From: Escherichia coli
GTDB lineage: Bacteria > Pseudomonadota > Gammaproteobacteria > Enterobacterales > Enterobacteriaceae
Direction of reading: 5' to 3'
NCBI RefSeq assembly: GCF_011881725.1
Contig: NZ_JAATUR010000021.1
Span: 1-64,000 of the forward strand
Length of the DNA: 64,000 nt
Numbering within the stretch: position 1 is the stretch's first letter; every line of letters starts with the position of its first letter. The notes beneath the pieces were generated by a model. It did not search any database. It was given only the letters and a program-made list of their open reading frames with translations, and was not told the origin of the DNA. A program made the position numbers and the translations under genes. This document shows positions 20,897-30,093 of the stretch, one piece after another.

Positions 20897-21950
20897 TCAA
20901 AATAATCCGTGGGATACCACACCAGCGGCGGACAGCGCTGCACAATCTGCAGACGCCTGGGGTACGCCAGCTGCAACACCAACTGACGGCGGCGCTGACT
21001 GGCTGACCAGTACGCCTGCGCCAAATGTCGAACATTTTAATATTCTCGATCCGTTTCATAAGACGCTGATCCCACTCGACAGTTGGGTAACTGAAGGGAT
21101 CGACTGGGTCGTTACCCATTTCCGTCCCGTCTTTCAGGGCGTGCGCGTTCCAGTGGATTACATCCTCAACGGTTTCCAGCAACTGCTACTGGGCATGCCC
21201 GCGCCTGTGGCAATTATCGTTTTCGCCCTGATAGCCTGGCAGATTTCCGGTGTCGGAATGGGCGTGGCGACGCTGGTTTCACTGATTGCCATCGGCGCAA
21301 TTGGCGCATGGTCGCAAGCAATGGTGACGCTGGCACTGGTGTTAACCGCCTTGCTGTTCTGTATCGTCATCGGTCTGCCGCTGGGGATCTGGCTGGCGAG
21401 AAGCCCGCGAGCAGCGAAAGTGATTCGTCCACTGCTTGATGCCATGCAGACCACGCCCGCGTTTGTTTATCTGGTGCCCATCGTCATGCTGTTTGGTATC
21501 GGCAACGTGCCTGGCGTGGTGGTGACCATCATCTTTGCTCTGCCGCCGATTATCCGTCTGACTATTCTGGGGATTAACCAGGTTCCGGCGGATCTGATTG
21601 AAGCCTCGCGCTCATTCGGTGCCAGCCCGCGCCAGATGCTGTTCAAAGTTCAGTTACCGCTGGCGATGCCAACCATTATGGCGGGCGTCAACCAGACGCT
21701 AATGCTGGCTCTTTCAATGGTGGTCATCGCCTCGATGATTGCCGTCGGCGGGCTGGGTCAGATGGTACTTCGCGGTATCGGTCGTCTGGATATGGGGCTT
21801 GCCACCGTTGGCGGCGTCGGGATTGTGATCCTCGCCATTATCCTCGATCGCCTGACGCAGGCCGTTGGGCGCGATTCGCGCAGTCGCGGCAACCGTCGCT
21901 GGTACACCACCGGCCCTGTCGGTCTGCTGACTCGCCCATTCATTAAATAA
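20889..21950 (+). CDS. proW: Glycine betaine/proline ABC transporter permease ProW
   Basis: ProW is a 353-residue permease with an unusual long hydrophilic N-terminus (about 100 residues, lying in the periplasm), then about seven membrane helices. The EAA loop lies in [31 protein letters not shown] (about residues 235-265). It is one residue shorter than K-12 as I recall. It is coupled to proV and lies 55 nt upstream of proX. Confidence 0.95.
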   Translation: MADQNNPWDTTPAADSAAQSADAWGTPAATPTDGGADWLTSTPAPNVEHFNILDPFHKTLIPLDSWVTEGIDWVVTHFRPVFQGVRVPVDYILNGFQQLLLGMPAPVAIIVFALIAWQISGVGMGVATLVSLIAIGAIGAWSQAMVTLALVLTALLFCIVIGLPLGIWLARSPRAAKVIRPLLDAMQTTPAFVYLVPIVMLFGIGNVPGVVVTIIFALPPIIRLTILGINQVPADLIEASRSFGASPRQMLFKVQLPLAMPTIMAGVNQTLMLALSMVVIASMIAVGGLGQMVLRGIGRLDMGLATVGGVGIVILAIILDRLTQAVGRDSRSRGNRRWYTTGPVGLLTRPFIK

Positions 21951-22005
21951 CTCTGCACTTGCCCGGTGACGCCGGGCATTACCCCTGCCAAAAAAAGGAA
22001 TAACA

Positions 22006-22998
22006 ATGCGACATAGCGTACTTTTTGCGACAGCGTTTGCCACGCTTATCTCTACACAAACTTTTGCTGCCGATCTGCCGGGCAAAGGCATTACCGTTAA
22101 TCCGGTTCAAAGCACCATCACCGAAGAAACCTTCCAGACGCTGCTGGTCAGCCGTGCGCTGGAAAAATTAGGTTACACCGTCAATAAACCCAGCGAAGTG
22201 GATTACAACGTTGGCTACACCTCGCTTGCTTCCGGCGATGCAACCTTCACCGCCGTGAACTGGACGCCGCTGCATGACAACATGTATGAAGCTGCCGGTG
22301 GCGATAAGAAATTTTATCGCGAAGGGGTATTTGTTAACGGCGCGGCGCAAGGTTATCTGATCGATAAGAAAACTGCCGACCAGTATAAAATCACTAACAT
22401 CGCGCAGTTGAAAGATCCGAAGATCGCCAAACTGTTTGATACCAACGGCGACGGCAAAGCGGATTTAACCGGCTGTAACCCTGGCTGGGGCTGCGAAGGT
22501 GCAATCAACCACCAGCTTGCCGCGTATGGACTGACCAATACCGTGACGCATAATCAGGGAAACTACGCGGCGATGATGGCTGACACCATCAGTCGTTACA
22601 AAGAGGGTAAGCCGGTGTTTTACTACACCTGGACGCCGTACTGGGTGAGTAACGAACTGAAGCCAGGCAAAGATGTCGTCTGGTTGCAGGTGCCGTTCTC
22701 CGCACTGCCGGGTGATAAAAACGCCGACACCAAACTGCCGAATGGCGCGAATTACGGCTTCCCGGTTAGCACCATGCATATCGTTGCTAACAAAGCCTGG
22801 GCCGAGAGAAACCCGGCGGCAGCGAAACTGTTTGCCATTATGCAGTTGCCAGTGGCAGATATTAACGCCCAGAACGCCATTATGCATGACGGCAAAGCCT
22901 CAGAAGGCGATATTCAGGGCCACGTTGATGGCTGGATCAAAGCCCACCAGCAGCAGTTCGATGGCTGGGTGAATGAGGCACTGGCAGCGCAGAAGTAA
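22006..22998 (+). CDS. proX: Periplasmic glycine betaine-binding protein ProX
   Basis: ProX is a 330-residue substrate-binding protein with a Sec signal peptide (cleavage after QTFA, residue 21). The Trp residues that box the trimethylammonium group are seen in [20 protein letters not shown] and YYTWTPYW. The two Cys of CNPGWGC form the known disulfide. It delivers betaine to ProW in the periplasm. A REP cluster follows the stop. Confidence 0.96.
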   Translation: MRHSVLFATAFATLISTQTFAADLPGKGITVNPVQSTITEETFQTLLVSRALEKLGYTVNKPSEVDYNVGYTSLASGDATFTAVNWTPLHDNMYEAAGGDKKFYREGVFVNGAAQGYLIDKKTADQYKITNIAQLKDPKIAKLFDTNGDGKADLTGCNPGWGCEGAINHQLAAYGLTNTVTHNQGNYAAMMADTISRYKEGKPVFYYTWTPYWVSNELKPGKDVVWLQVPFSALPGDKNADTKLPNGANYGFPVSTMHIVANKAWAERNPAAAKLFAIMQLPVADINAQNAIMHDGKASEGDIQGHVDGWIKAHQQQFDGWVNEALAAQK

Positions 22999-23007
22999 TT
23001 TTTATTC

Positions 23008-23190
23008 GAGCGGATAAGGCGTTTTCGCCGCATCCGCCATTCTGTACGTAATGCCTGATGCGACGCTGATGCGTCTTATCAGGCCTACAAACCACATTCA
23101 TTTCGTAGGGCGGATAAGGCGTTCGCCGCATCCACCATTCTGTACGTAATGCCTGATGCGACGCTGACGCGTCTTATCAGGCCTACAAAC
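23008..23190. repeat. Tandem BIME/REP cluster after proX
   Basis: Two near-identical units of roughly 100 nt lie in direct repeat, each with a GCGGATAAGGCG...CGCCGCATCC REP and a TGATGCGACGCTGA...CGTCTTATCAGGCCTAC REP. The shared spacer reads CATTCTGTACGTAATGCC. They probably stabilise proVWX mRNA and may bind gyrase or IHF. Confidence 0.9.
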
Positions 23191-23286
23191 CCACACCGCA
23201 CATTTCAACAATCTATCTTTCGCCCCCATTCATAAACATCCGCTATTATTGATTTCCAGCTTAATCATCACCTGATAAACAAAATA

Positions 23287-24471
23287 ATGACTAAACCTAA
23301 TCATGAGCTTAGCCCGGCGCTGATCGTGCTGATGTCTATCGCCACCGGTCTGGCTGTCGCCAGCAACTATTACGCCCAGCCATTGCTCGATACCATCGCG
23401 CGTAACTTTTCCCTTTCCGCCAGTTCTGCGGGCTTTATTGTCACCGCCGCGCAATTAGGCTATGCCGCCGGTCTGCTGTTTCTTGTTCCTCTGGGTGATA
23501 TGTTTGAACGCCGCCGCCTGATTGTCTCGATGACCTTACTGGCAGCCGGTGGCATGTTAATCACTGCCAGCAGTCAGTCGCTGGCGATGATGATCCTCGG
23601 TACAGCCTTAACCGGTTTATTCTCGGTCGTAGCGCAAATTCTGGTTCCGCTGGCAGCGACGCTGGCTTCACCGGACAAACGAGGCAAAGTGGTTGGCACC
23701 ATTATGAGCGGCCTGCTGTTGGGGATCTTGCTGGCACGGACCGTTGCCGGACTGCTGGCGAATCTCGGCGGCTGGCGCACCGTCTTTTGGGTCGCCTCGG
23801 TGTTAATGGCGCTGATGGCGCTGGCGTTATGGCGCGGTCTGCCGCAGATGAAATCAGAAATCCACCTCAACTACCCACAGTTGTTAGGCTCCATTTTCAG
23901 CATGTTTATCAGCGATAAAATTCTGCGTACCCGCGCAATGTTGGGCTGCCTGACCTTTGCCAACTTCAGCATTCTCTGGACATCGATGGCCTTTTTGCTT
24001 GCCGCCCCACCTTTTAATTACAGTGATGGTGTAATTGGCCTGTTTGGACTTGCGGGAGCTGCCGGGGCGTTGGGCGCTCGTCCGGCGGGCGGTTTTGCCG
24101 ATAAGGGCAGATCGCACCTCACCACAACTTTCGGCCTGCTGCTGCTGTTGCTCTCATGGCTGGCGATCTGGTTTGGGCACACTTCCGTACTGGCGCTGAT
24201 TATCGGCATCCTGGTGTTGGATCTCACCGTGCAGGGCGTGCATATCACTAATCAAACCGTGATTTATCGTATTCACCCTGATGCACGTAATCGCCTGACC
24301 GCAGGTTACATGACCAGCTACTTTATTGGCGGTGCTGCTGGTTCGCTCATTTCAGCCTCAGCCTGGCAACATGCCGGTTGGGCTGGCGTTTGCCTCGCTG
24401 GCGCGACGATTGCTCTGGTTAATTTACTGGTCTGGTGGCGAGGTTTTCATCGTCAGGAAGCTGCAAATTAA
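23287..24471 (+). CDS. ygaY: MFS transporter YgaY, apparently full length
   Basis: This 394-residue protein has about twelve membrane helices and a major facilitator loop 2-3 motif (GDMFERRRLIV, about residues 78-88). The overall pattern fits the arabinose/sugar-efflux type of drug:H+ antiporter. As I recall, the corresponding K-12 locus (ygaX/ygaY) is a pseudogene; here the frame is uninterrupted from ATG to stop, so the gene may be functional. Substrate unknown. It sits alone between the proX REP cluster and ygaZH. Confidence 0.82.
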   Translation: MTKPNHELSPALIVLMSIATGLAVASNYYAQPLLDTIARNFSLSASSAGFIVTAAQLGYAAGLLFLVPLGDMFERRRLIVSMTLLAAGGMLITASSQSLAMMILGTALTGLFSVVAQILVPLAATLASPDKRGKVVGTIMSGLLLGILLARTVAGLLANLGGWRTVFWVASVLMALMALALWRGLPQMKSEIHLNYPQLLGSIFSMFISDKILRTRAMLGCLTFANFSILWTSMAFLLAAPPFNYSDGVIGLFGLAGAAGALGARPAGGFADKGRSHLTTTFGLLLLLLSWLAIWFGHTSVLALIIGILVLDLTVQGVHITNQTVIYRIHPDARNRLTAGYMTSYFIGGAAGSLISASAWQHAGWAGVCLAGATIALVNLLVWWRGFHRQEAAN

Positions 24472-24594
24472 GCAATCAGCAACCGTTTTCGTGGCTTTAC
24501 ACTGATAAGGGTGTAAAGAATCCCATCAGTCTGATAAGGTTAAGATATTCATTCAGTCTATTAATAATATTAACAATCGTTAAGCGTACACTCT

Positions 24595-25332
24595 ATGGTA
24601 AGCCCTACTCCACTGCCTGCTTCTGGTTCGGCGACCTTCATGGAAGGCTGCAAAGACAGTTTACCGATTGTTATTAGTTATATTCCGGTGGCCTTTGCAT
24701 TTGGTCTGAATGCGACCCGCCTGGGATTCACTCCCCTGGAAAGCGTTTTTTTCTCCTGCATTATTTATGCAGGAGCGAGCCAATTTGTCATCACCGCAAT
24801 GCTGGCAGCTGGCAGTAGCTTGTGGGTAGCGGCATTGACCGTTATGGCAATGGATGTGCGCCATGTTCTGTATGGTCCGTCGTTGCGTAGCCGCATTGTT
24901 CAACGCCTGCAAAAATCGAAAACCGCACTGTGGGCGTTTGGCCTGACGGACGAAGTTTTTGCCGCAGCAACAGCAAAACTGGTACGTAATAATCGCCGCT
25001 GGAGCGAAAACTGGATGATCGGCATTGCCTTCAGTTCATGGTCATCGTGGATATTTGGAACGGTAATAGGGGCATTTTCGGGCAGCGGCTTGCTGCAAGG
25101 TTATCCCGCCGTTGAAGCAGCATTGGGTTTTATGCTTCCGGCGCTCTTTATGAGCTTTCTGCTCGCCTCTTTCCAACGCAAACAATCTCTTTGCGTTACC
25201 GCAGCGTTAGTTGGCGCCCTTGCAGGCGTAACGCTATTTTCTATTCCCGTCGCCATTCTGGCAGGCATTGTCTTTGGCTGCCTCACTGCGTTAATCCAAT
25301 CATTCTGGCAAGGAGCACCTGATGAGCTATGA
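24595..25332 (+). CDS. ygaZ: L-valine exporter large subunit YgaZ (AzlC family)
   Basis: YgaZ is a 245-residue AzlC-family membrane protein with several hydrophobic segments. The conserved N-terminal [23 protein letters not shown] and [10 protein letters not shown] motifs are present. Together with YgaH it exports L-valine. Its 3' end overlaps ygaH by 11 nt. Confidence 0.93.
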   Translation: MVSPTPLPASGSATFMEGCKDSLPIVISYIPVAFAFGLNATRLGFTPLESVFFSCIIYAGASQFVITAMLAAGSSLWVAALTVMAMDVRHVLYGPSLRSRIVQRLQKSKTALWAFGLTDEVFAAATAKLVRNNRRWSENWMIGIAFSSWSSWIFGTVIGAFSGSGLLQGYPAVEAALGFMLPALFMSFLLASFQRKQSLCVTAALVGALAGVTLFSIPVAILAGIVFGCLTALIQSFWQGAPDEL

Positions 25333-25657
25333 GGTTCTGCTGCTTGGATTACTGGTTGGCGCGGCGAATTACTGCTTCCGCTATTTACCACTGCGCCTGC
25401 GGGTGGGTAATGCTCGTCCAACTAAGCGTGGCGCGGTGGGCATTTTGCTCGACACCATTGGTATCGCCTCGATTTGCGCTCTGTTGGTTGTCTCTACCGC
25501 ACCAGAAGTGATGCACGACTCACGCCGTTTCGTTCCCACGCTGGTCGGTTTTGCGGTACTGGGGGCTAGTTTCTATAAAACACGCAGCATCATTATTCCC
25601 ACTCTATTGAGTGCGCTGGCCTACGGGCTGATGTGGAAAGTGATGACGTTTATATAG
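25322..25657 (+). CDS. ygaH: L-valine exporter small subunit YgaH (AzlD family)
   Basis: YgaH is a 111-residue partner of YgaZ with three to four membrane segments and the AzlD-type start [15 protein letters not shown]. Translation is coupled to ygaZ through the overlap; AAGGAG lies within the ygaZ coding end. mprA follows 90 nt later. Confidence 0.93.
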   Translation: MSYEVLLLGLLVGAANYCFRYLPLRLRVGNARPTKRGAVGILLDTIGIASICALLVVSTAPEVMHDSRRFVPTLVGFAVLGASFYKTRSIIIPTLLSALAYGLMWKVMTFI

Positions 25658-25747
25658 ACCACAAGAATCATTTTTCTAAAACAATACATTTACTTTATTT
25701 GTCACTGTCGTTACTATATCGGCTGAAATTAATGAGGTCATACCCAA

Positions 25748-26278
25748 ATGGATAGTTCGTTTACGCCCATTGAACAAATGCTAAAATTTCGCGCCAGCCG
25801 CCATGAAGATTTTCCTTATCAGGAGATCCTTCTGACCCGTCTTTGCATGCATATGCAAAGCAAGCTGCTGGAGAACCGCAATAAAATGCTGAAGGCTCAG
25901 GGGATTAACGAGACGTTGTTTATGGCGTTGATTACGCTGGAGTCTCAGGAAAACCACAGTATTCAGCCTTCTGAATTGAGTTGTGCTCTTGGATCATCCC
26001 GTACCAACGCGACGCGTATTGCTGATGAACTGGAAAAACGCGGTTGGATCGAACGTCGTGAAAGCGATAACGATCGTCGTTGCTTACATCTGCAATTAAC
26101 GGAAAAAGGTCACGAGTTTTTGCGCGAGGTTTTACCGCCGCAGCATAACTGCCTGCATCAACTCTGGTCCGCGCTCAGCACAACAGAAAAAGAGCAGCTC
26201 GAGCAAATCACCCGCAAATTGCTCTCCCGTCTCGATCAGATGGAACAAGACGGTGCGGTTCTCGAAGCAATGAGCTAA
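25748..26278 (+). CDS. mprA: MarR-family repressor MprA (EmrR) of the emrAB pump
   Basis: MprA is a 176-residue winged-helix dimer. The DNA-binding region [32 protein letters not shown] (about residues 78-110) carries the wing with the DxRxxx motif. It represses mprA-emrAB and is released by uncouplers and other hydrophobic agents. An intrinsic terminator lies between it and emrA. Confidence 0.95.
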   Translation: MDSSFTPIEQMLKFRASRHEDFPYQEILLTRLCMHMQSKLLENRNKMLKAQGINETLFMALITLESQENHSIQPSELSCALGSSRTNATRIADELEKRGWIERRESDNDRRCLHLQLTEKGHEFLREVLPPQHNCLHQLWSALSTTEKEQLEQITRKLLSRLDQMEQDGAVLEAMS

Positions 26279-26324
26279 CGCGTCATCTCGCTCAAAAATC
26301 CAGATTTATAAAAGAAAAATGACT

Positions 26325-26353
26325 GGCCAGCATCGCAACATGCTGGCCTTTTT
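26325..26353 (+). terminator. Strong intrinsic terminator between mprA and emrA
   Basis: A perfect 9-bp stem GGCCAGCAT/ATGCTGGCC with a 6-nt loop is followed by TTTTT. Because mprA-emrA-emrB is treated as one operon, this should act as partial terminator or attenuator, keeping repressor message in excess of pump message. Confidence 0.85.
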
Positions 26354-26403
26354 GGCAAGCAGGTCGGCTCAGCCGATGAGTTAAGAAGATCGTGGAGAAC
26401 AAT

Positions 26404-27576
26404 ATGAGCGCAAATGCGGAGACTCAAACCCCGCAGCAACCGGTAAAGAAGAGCGGCAAACGTAAGCGCCTGCTGCTCCTTCTCACCTTGCTCTTTATCA
26501 TTATTGCCGTAGCGATAGGAATTTATTGGTTTTTGGTTCTGCGTCATTTCGAAGAAACTGATGACGCATACGTCGCAGGGAATCAGATTCAAATTATGTC
26601 TCAGGTGTCTGGCAGCGTGACGAAAGTCTGGGCCGATAACACCGATTTTGTAAAAGAAGGCGATGTGCTGGTCACTCTCGACCCGACGGATGCTCGCCAG
26701 GCGTTTGAAAAAGCCAAAACTGCACTGGCTTCCAGCGTTCGCCAAACCCACCAGCTGATGATTAACAGCAAACAGTTGCAGGCGAATATTGAGGTGCAGA
26801 AAATCGCCCTCGCGAAAGCACAGAGCAACTACAACCGCCGCGTGCCGCTGGGCAATGCCAACCTGATTGGTCGCGAAGAACTGCAACACGCCCGCGACGC
26901 CGTCACCAGTGCCCAGGCGCAACTGGATGTCGCTATTCAGCAATACAATGCCAATCAGGCGATGATTCTGGGGACTAAACTGGAAGATCAGCCTGCCGTG
27001 CAACAAGCTGCCACCGAAGTACGTAACGCCTGGCTGGCGCTGGAGCGTACCCGTATTGTCAGTCCAATGACCGGTTATGTCTCCCGCCGCGCTGTACAGC
27101 CGGGAGCACAAATTAGCCCAACGACGCCGCTGATGGCCGTTGTTCCGGCGACGAATATGTGGGTGGATGCCAACTTTAAAGAGACGCAGATTGCCCATAT
27201 GCGCATTGGTCAGCCAGTCACTATCACCACGGATATTTACGGTGACGATGTGAAATACACCGGTAAAGTGGTCGGTCTGGATATGGGAACGGGTAGCGCG
27301 TTCTCGCTGCTTCCGGCGCAAAATGCCACCGGTAACTGGATCAAGGTCGTTCAGCGTCTGCCTGTTCGTATCGAACTGGACCAGAAACAGCTGGAGCAAT
27401 ACCCGCTGCGTATCGGTTTATCCACGCTGGTGAGCGTCAATACCACTAACCGTGATGGTCAGGTACTGGCAAATAAAGTACGTTCCACACCGGTCGCGGT
27501 AAGCACCGCGCGTGAAATCAGCCTGGAACCAGTCAATAAACTGATCGACGACATCGTAAAAGCTAACGCTGGCTAA
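26404..27576 (+). CDS. emrA: EmrA membrane-fusion protein of the EmrAB-TolC multidrug pump
   Basis: EmrA is a 390-residue periplasmic adaptor: short cytoplasmic Lys/Arg-rich N-terminus, one membrane anchor (about residues 25-45), split lipoyl domains and a long coiled-coil hairpin (about 95-205). It links EmrB to TolC. I take ATG 26404 (MSANAE); an upstream in-frame ATG overlaps the GTGGAG ribosome site. Confidence 0.95.
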   Translation: MSANAETQTPQQPVKKSGKRKRLLLLLTLLFIIIAVAIGIYWFLVLRHFEETDDAYVAGNQIQIMSQVSGSVTKVWADNTDFVKEGDVLVTLDPTDARQAFEKAKTALASSVRQTHQLMINSKQLQANIEVQKIALAKAQSNYNRRVPLGNANLIGREELQHARDAVTSAQAQLDVAIQQYNANQAMILGTKLEDQPAVQQAATEVRNAWLALERTRIVSPMTGYVSRRAVQPGAQISPTTPLMAVVPATNMWVDANFKETQIAHMRIGQPVTITTDIYGDDVKYTGKVVGLDMGTGSAFSLLPAQNATGNWIKVVQRLPVRIELDQKQLEQYPLRIGLSTLVSVNTTNRDGQVLANKVRSTPVAVSTAREISLEPVNKLIDDIVKANAG

Positions 27577-27592
27577 TCCAGAGGTGCGTGTG

Positions 27593-29131
27593 ATGCAACA
27601 GCAAAAACCGCTGGAAGGCGCGCAACTGGTCATTATGACGATTGCGCTGTCGCTGGCGACATTCATGCAGGTGCTGGACTCCACCATTGCTAACGTGGCG
27701 ATCCCCACTATCGCCGGGAACCTGGGGTCATCACTCAGTCAGGGAACGTGGGTAATCACCTCCTTCGGGGTGGCGAATGCCATCTCGATTCCCCTTACCG
27801 GCTGGCTGGCAAAGCGCGTCGGGGAAGTGAAGCTGTTCCTCTGGTCAACCATCGCCTTCGCTATTGCTTCGTGGGCGTGTGGTGTTTCCAGCAGCCTGAA
27901 TATGCTGATCTTCTTCCGCGTGATTCAGGGGATTGTCGCCGGGCCGTTAATCCCGCTTTCCCAAAGTCTGTTACTGAATAACTACCCGGCAGCTAAACGT
28001 TCGATCGCGCTGGCCTTGTGGTCGATGACGGTGATTGTCGCGCCTATTTGCGGCCCAATCCTCGGCGGTTATATCAGTGATAATTACCACTGGGGCTGGA
28101 TATTCTTTATCAACGTGCCAATAGGCGTGGCGGTGGTGTTGATGACACTGCAAACCCTGCGCGGGCGCGAAACACGTACCGAACGGCGGCGAATCGATGC
28201 CGTAGGGCTGGCGTTGCTGGTGATTGGTATCGGCAGTCTGCAAATTATGCTCGACCGGGGTAAAGAGCTGGACTGGTTCTCGTCGCAGGAAATTATCATC
28301 CTCACCGTGGTGGCGGTGGTGGCAATCTGCTTCCTGATCGTCTGGGAGTTGACCGATGATAACCCGATAGTCGATCTATCACTGTTTAAGTCGCGCAACT
28401 TTACCATCGGCTGCTTGTGTATCAGCCTGGCCTATATGCTCTATTTCGGCGCTATTGTTCTGCTGCCGCAGTTGTTGCAGGAAGTCTACGGCTACACGGC
28501 GACATGGGCAGGGCTGGCCTCTGCACCGGTAGGGATTATTCCGGTGATCCTGTCGCCGATTATCGGTCGTTTCGCGCATAAACTGGATATGCGGCGGCTC
28601 GTTACCTTTAGCTTTATTATGTATGCCGTTTGCTTCTACTGGCGTGCTTATACCTTTGAACCGGGTATGGATTTCGGCGCATCGGCGTGGCCACAGTTTA
28701 TCCAGGGCTTCGCGGTGGCCTGCTTCTTTATGCCGCTGACCACCATTACACTGTCTGGTTTGCCGCCGGAACGGCTGGCGGCGGCGTCAAGTCTCTCCAA
28801 CTTTACGCGAACGCTGGCGGGGTCAATCGGTACGTCCATTACCACTACCATGTGGACCAATCGCGAGTCGCTGCACCATGCGCAGTTGACCGAGTCGGTG
28901 AATCCGTATAACCCGAACGCCCAGGCGATGTACAGTCAACTGGAAGGGCTTGGGATGACGCAACAACAGGCATCTGGCTGGATTGCCCAGCAGATCACCA
29001 ACCAGGGGCTGATTATTTCCGCCAACGAAATCTTCTGGATGTCAGCCGGGATATTCCTCGTCCTGCTGGGGCTGGTGTGGTTTGCTAAACCGCCATTTGG
29101 CGCAGGTGGTGGCGGAGGCGGTGCGCACTAA
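27593..29131 (+). CDS. emrB: EmrB DHA2-family multidrug efflux transporter
   Basis: EmrB is a 512-residue MFS pump with fourteen membrane segments. The DHA2 motif C is seen in the LNNYPAAKRSIALALWSMTVIVAPICGPILGG region. The Gly-rich C-terminus GAGGGGGGAH is as in K-12. It exports uncouplers, nalidixic acid and similar compounds with EmrA and TolC. ATG 27593 lies 16 nt after the emrA stop. It is followed by a UUCG-loop terminator. Confidence 0.95.
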   Translation: MQQQKPLEGAQLVIMTIALSLATFMQVLDSTIANVAIPTIAGNLGSSLSQGTWVITSFGVANAISIPLTGWLAKRVGEVKLFLWSTIAFAIASWACGVSSSLNMLIFFRVIQGIVAGPLIPLSQSLLLNNYPAAKRSIALALWSMTVIVAPICGPILGGYISDNYHWGWIFFINVPIGVAVVLMTLQTLRGRETRTERRRIDAVGLALLVIGIGSLQIMLDRGKELDWFSSQEIIILTVVAVVAICFLIVWELTDDNPIVDLSLFKSRNFTIGCLCISLAYMLYFGAIVLLPQLLQEVYGYTATWAGLASAPVGIIPVILSPIIGRFAHKLDMRRLVTFSFIMYAVCFYWRAYTFEPGMDFGASAWPQFIQGFAVACFFMPLTTITLSGLPPERLAAASSLSNFTRTLAGSIGTSITTTMWTNRESLHHAQLTESVNPYNPNAQAMYSQLEGLGMTQQQASGWIAQQITNQGLIISANEIFWMSAGIFLVLLGLVWFAKPPFGAGGGGGGAH

Positions 29132-29138
29132 GGTTGTC

Positions 29139-29162
29139 AAAGGGAGCTTCGGCTCCCTTTTT
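29139..29162 (+). terminator. emrB intrinsic terminator with TTCG tetraloop
   Basis: A 9-bp stem AAAGGGAGC/GCTCCCTTT closed by TTCG continues into TTTTTG. It insulates the downstream RNA-repair cassette from emrAB transcription. Confidence 0.93.
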
Positions 29163-29385
29163 GTTTGCTCATTCGGTAAATGGTTGTTTTATCCACTCAA
29201 TCGGTGTATCTTTTCGCCGCCTCACATTCTTCCATTCACCATTAACCGGTTCTGAGCATTCGCTCAGGTTGTTAATTCTCTTTTTCCTTCGCCCTCGCTT
29301 TCGTGGGTGATACTCACATTTTTTAACCCCCATAACTCGCACCCTCGCGGGCGTACATTTATTACACACAAAATAATGGATTATT
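29163..29385 (+). promoter_or_regulatory. Leader/promoter region of the RNA-repair cassette
   Basis: This 223-nt AT-rich gap separates emrB from the ligase gene. A 6-bp stem CTGAGC/GCTCAG with a 4-nt loop (29252-29267) is followed by a pyrimidine-rich run, so a leader hairpin or attenuator is possible. I find no sigma-54 -24/-12 element like that of rtcBA. The promoter is not resolved. Confidence 0.4.
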
Positions 29386-30093
29386 ATGAATACCCAACGT
29401 AAATACGGGAGAACCTGGCATTATCCTTTCTCCCCTGGCACCACCAGCGATGACCGTATTAATGCCGATTACTGGCAGGATTTACAGGCCATCACGCAAT
29501 TGGTACATACTGAAAAACTCGATGGCGAAAATAACTGCCTTAACCGCTACGGCGTGTTTGCCCGCTCCCATGCAGCGCCTACGGAATCGGCATGGACCTA
29601 TAAAATTCGCCAACGCTGGCAACTGCTGAAAAACGATCTCGGCGATCTGGAGTTGTTTGGCGAAAACCTTTATGCCGTCCATTCCATTGAATACCGGGCA
29701 CTGGAACAGGACTTTTACCTGTTTGCCGTTCGCTGCCAGGATATGTGGCTGAGCTGGGAAGAGGTGCAGTTTTACGCAGCCCTGTTTGATTTCCCCTGCG
29801 TCCCCGAAATCTCCGGCCCGCAGCCGGGGAATGATGAAAAAAGCTGGCAACGTGATTTTCTGACGCTGACCAATGCGCGCGGCGCGTTCGATCCCTGGGA
29901 TACGCAAACCGGTCAACCCTGTACGCTGGAAGGCATTGTCAGCCGAAATCGTGATGCATTTTCTGTCGCCGACTTTCCCCATAACGTCTTCAAGTATGTG
30001 CGCAAAAATCATGTCAAAACCACCGTGCACTGGAAACGACACTGGCAACGGGCGCGGATGGCCCATGAGTTCGCTTATGGAGAACAGTCATGA
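29386..30093 (+). CDS. ATP-dependent RNA ligase (nucleotidyltransferase family)
   Basis: The 235-residue protein carries the ordered covalent nucleotidyltransferase motifs of RNA ligases: motif I K44-L-D-G (the lysine that would be adenylated), motif Ia ARSH (59-62), motif III-like [14 protein letters not shown] (90-103, E93), motif [10 protein letters not shown] (181-188, E182) and motif [11 protein letters not shown] (201-210, K203). It is about the size of the catalytic core alone, with only about 25 residues after motif V, so it lacks a large C-terminal domain such as that of T4 Rnl2. It probably joins 3'-OH and 5'-phosphate RNA ends. Its stop overlaps the start of the HD-kinase gene (ATGA), so the two are translationally coupled. 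As I recall, K-12 has luxS directly after emrB, making this pair accessory. RNA versus DNA substrate is inferred from motif spacing and neighbour. Confidence 0.85.
   Translation: MNTQRKYGRTWHYPFSPGTTSDDRINADYWQDLQAITQLVHTEKLDGENNCLNRYGVFARSHAAPTESAWTYKIRQRWQLLKNDLGDLELFGENLYAVHSIEYRALEQDFYLFAVRCQDMWLSWEEVQFYAALFDFPCVPEISGPQPGNDEKSWQRDFLTLTNARGAFDPWDTQTGQPCTLEGIVSRNRDAFSVADFPHNVFKYVRKNHVKTTVHWKRHWQRARMAHEFAYGEQS

Noticed and set aside
23008-23190. Direct repeats after proX considered as an attachment site or IS end
   Set aside because: The units are standard REP/BIME palindromes; no integrase or transposase is nearby.
26275-27399. 374-codon minus-strand frame opposite emrA
   Set aside because: Antisense shadow; it reads across the mprA-emrA terminator and has no family features.
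29169-29369. 66-codon minus-strand frame in the leader of the RNA-repair cassette
   Set aside because: No ribosome site, Arg/Lys-rich low-complexity composition, and it runs against the likely promoter. It reads as a chance frame.
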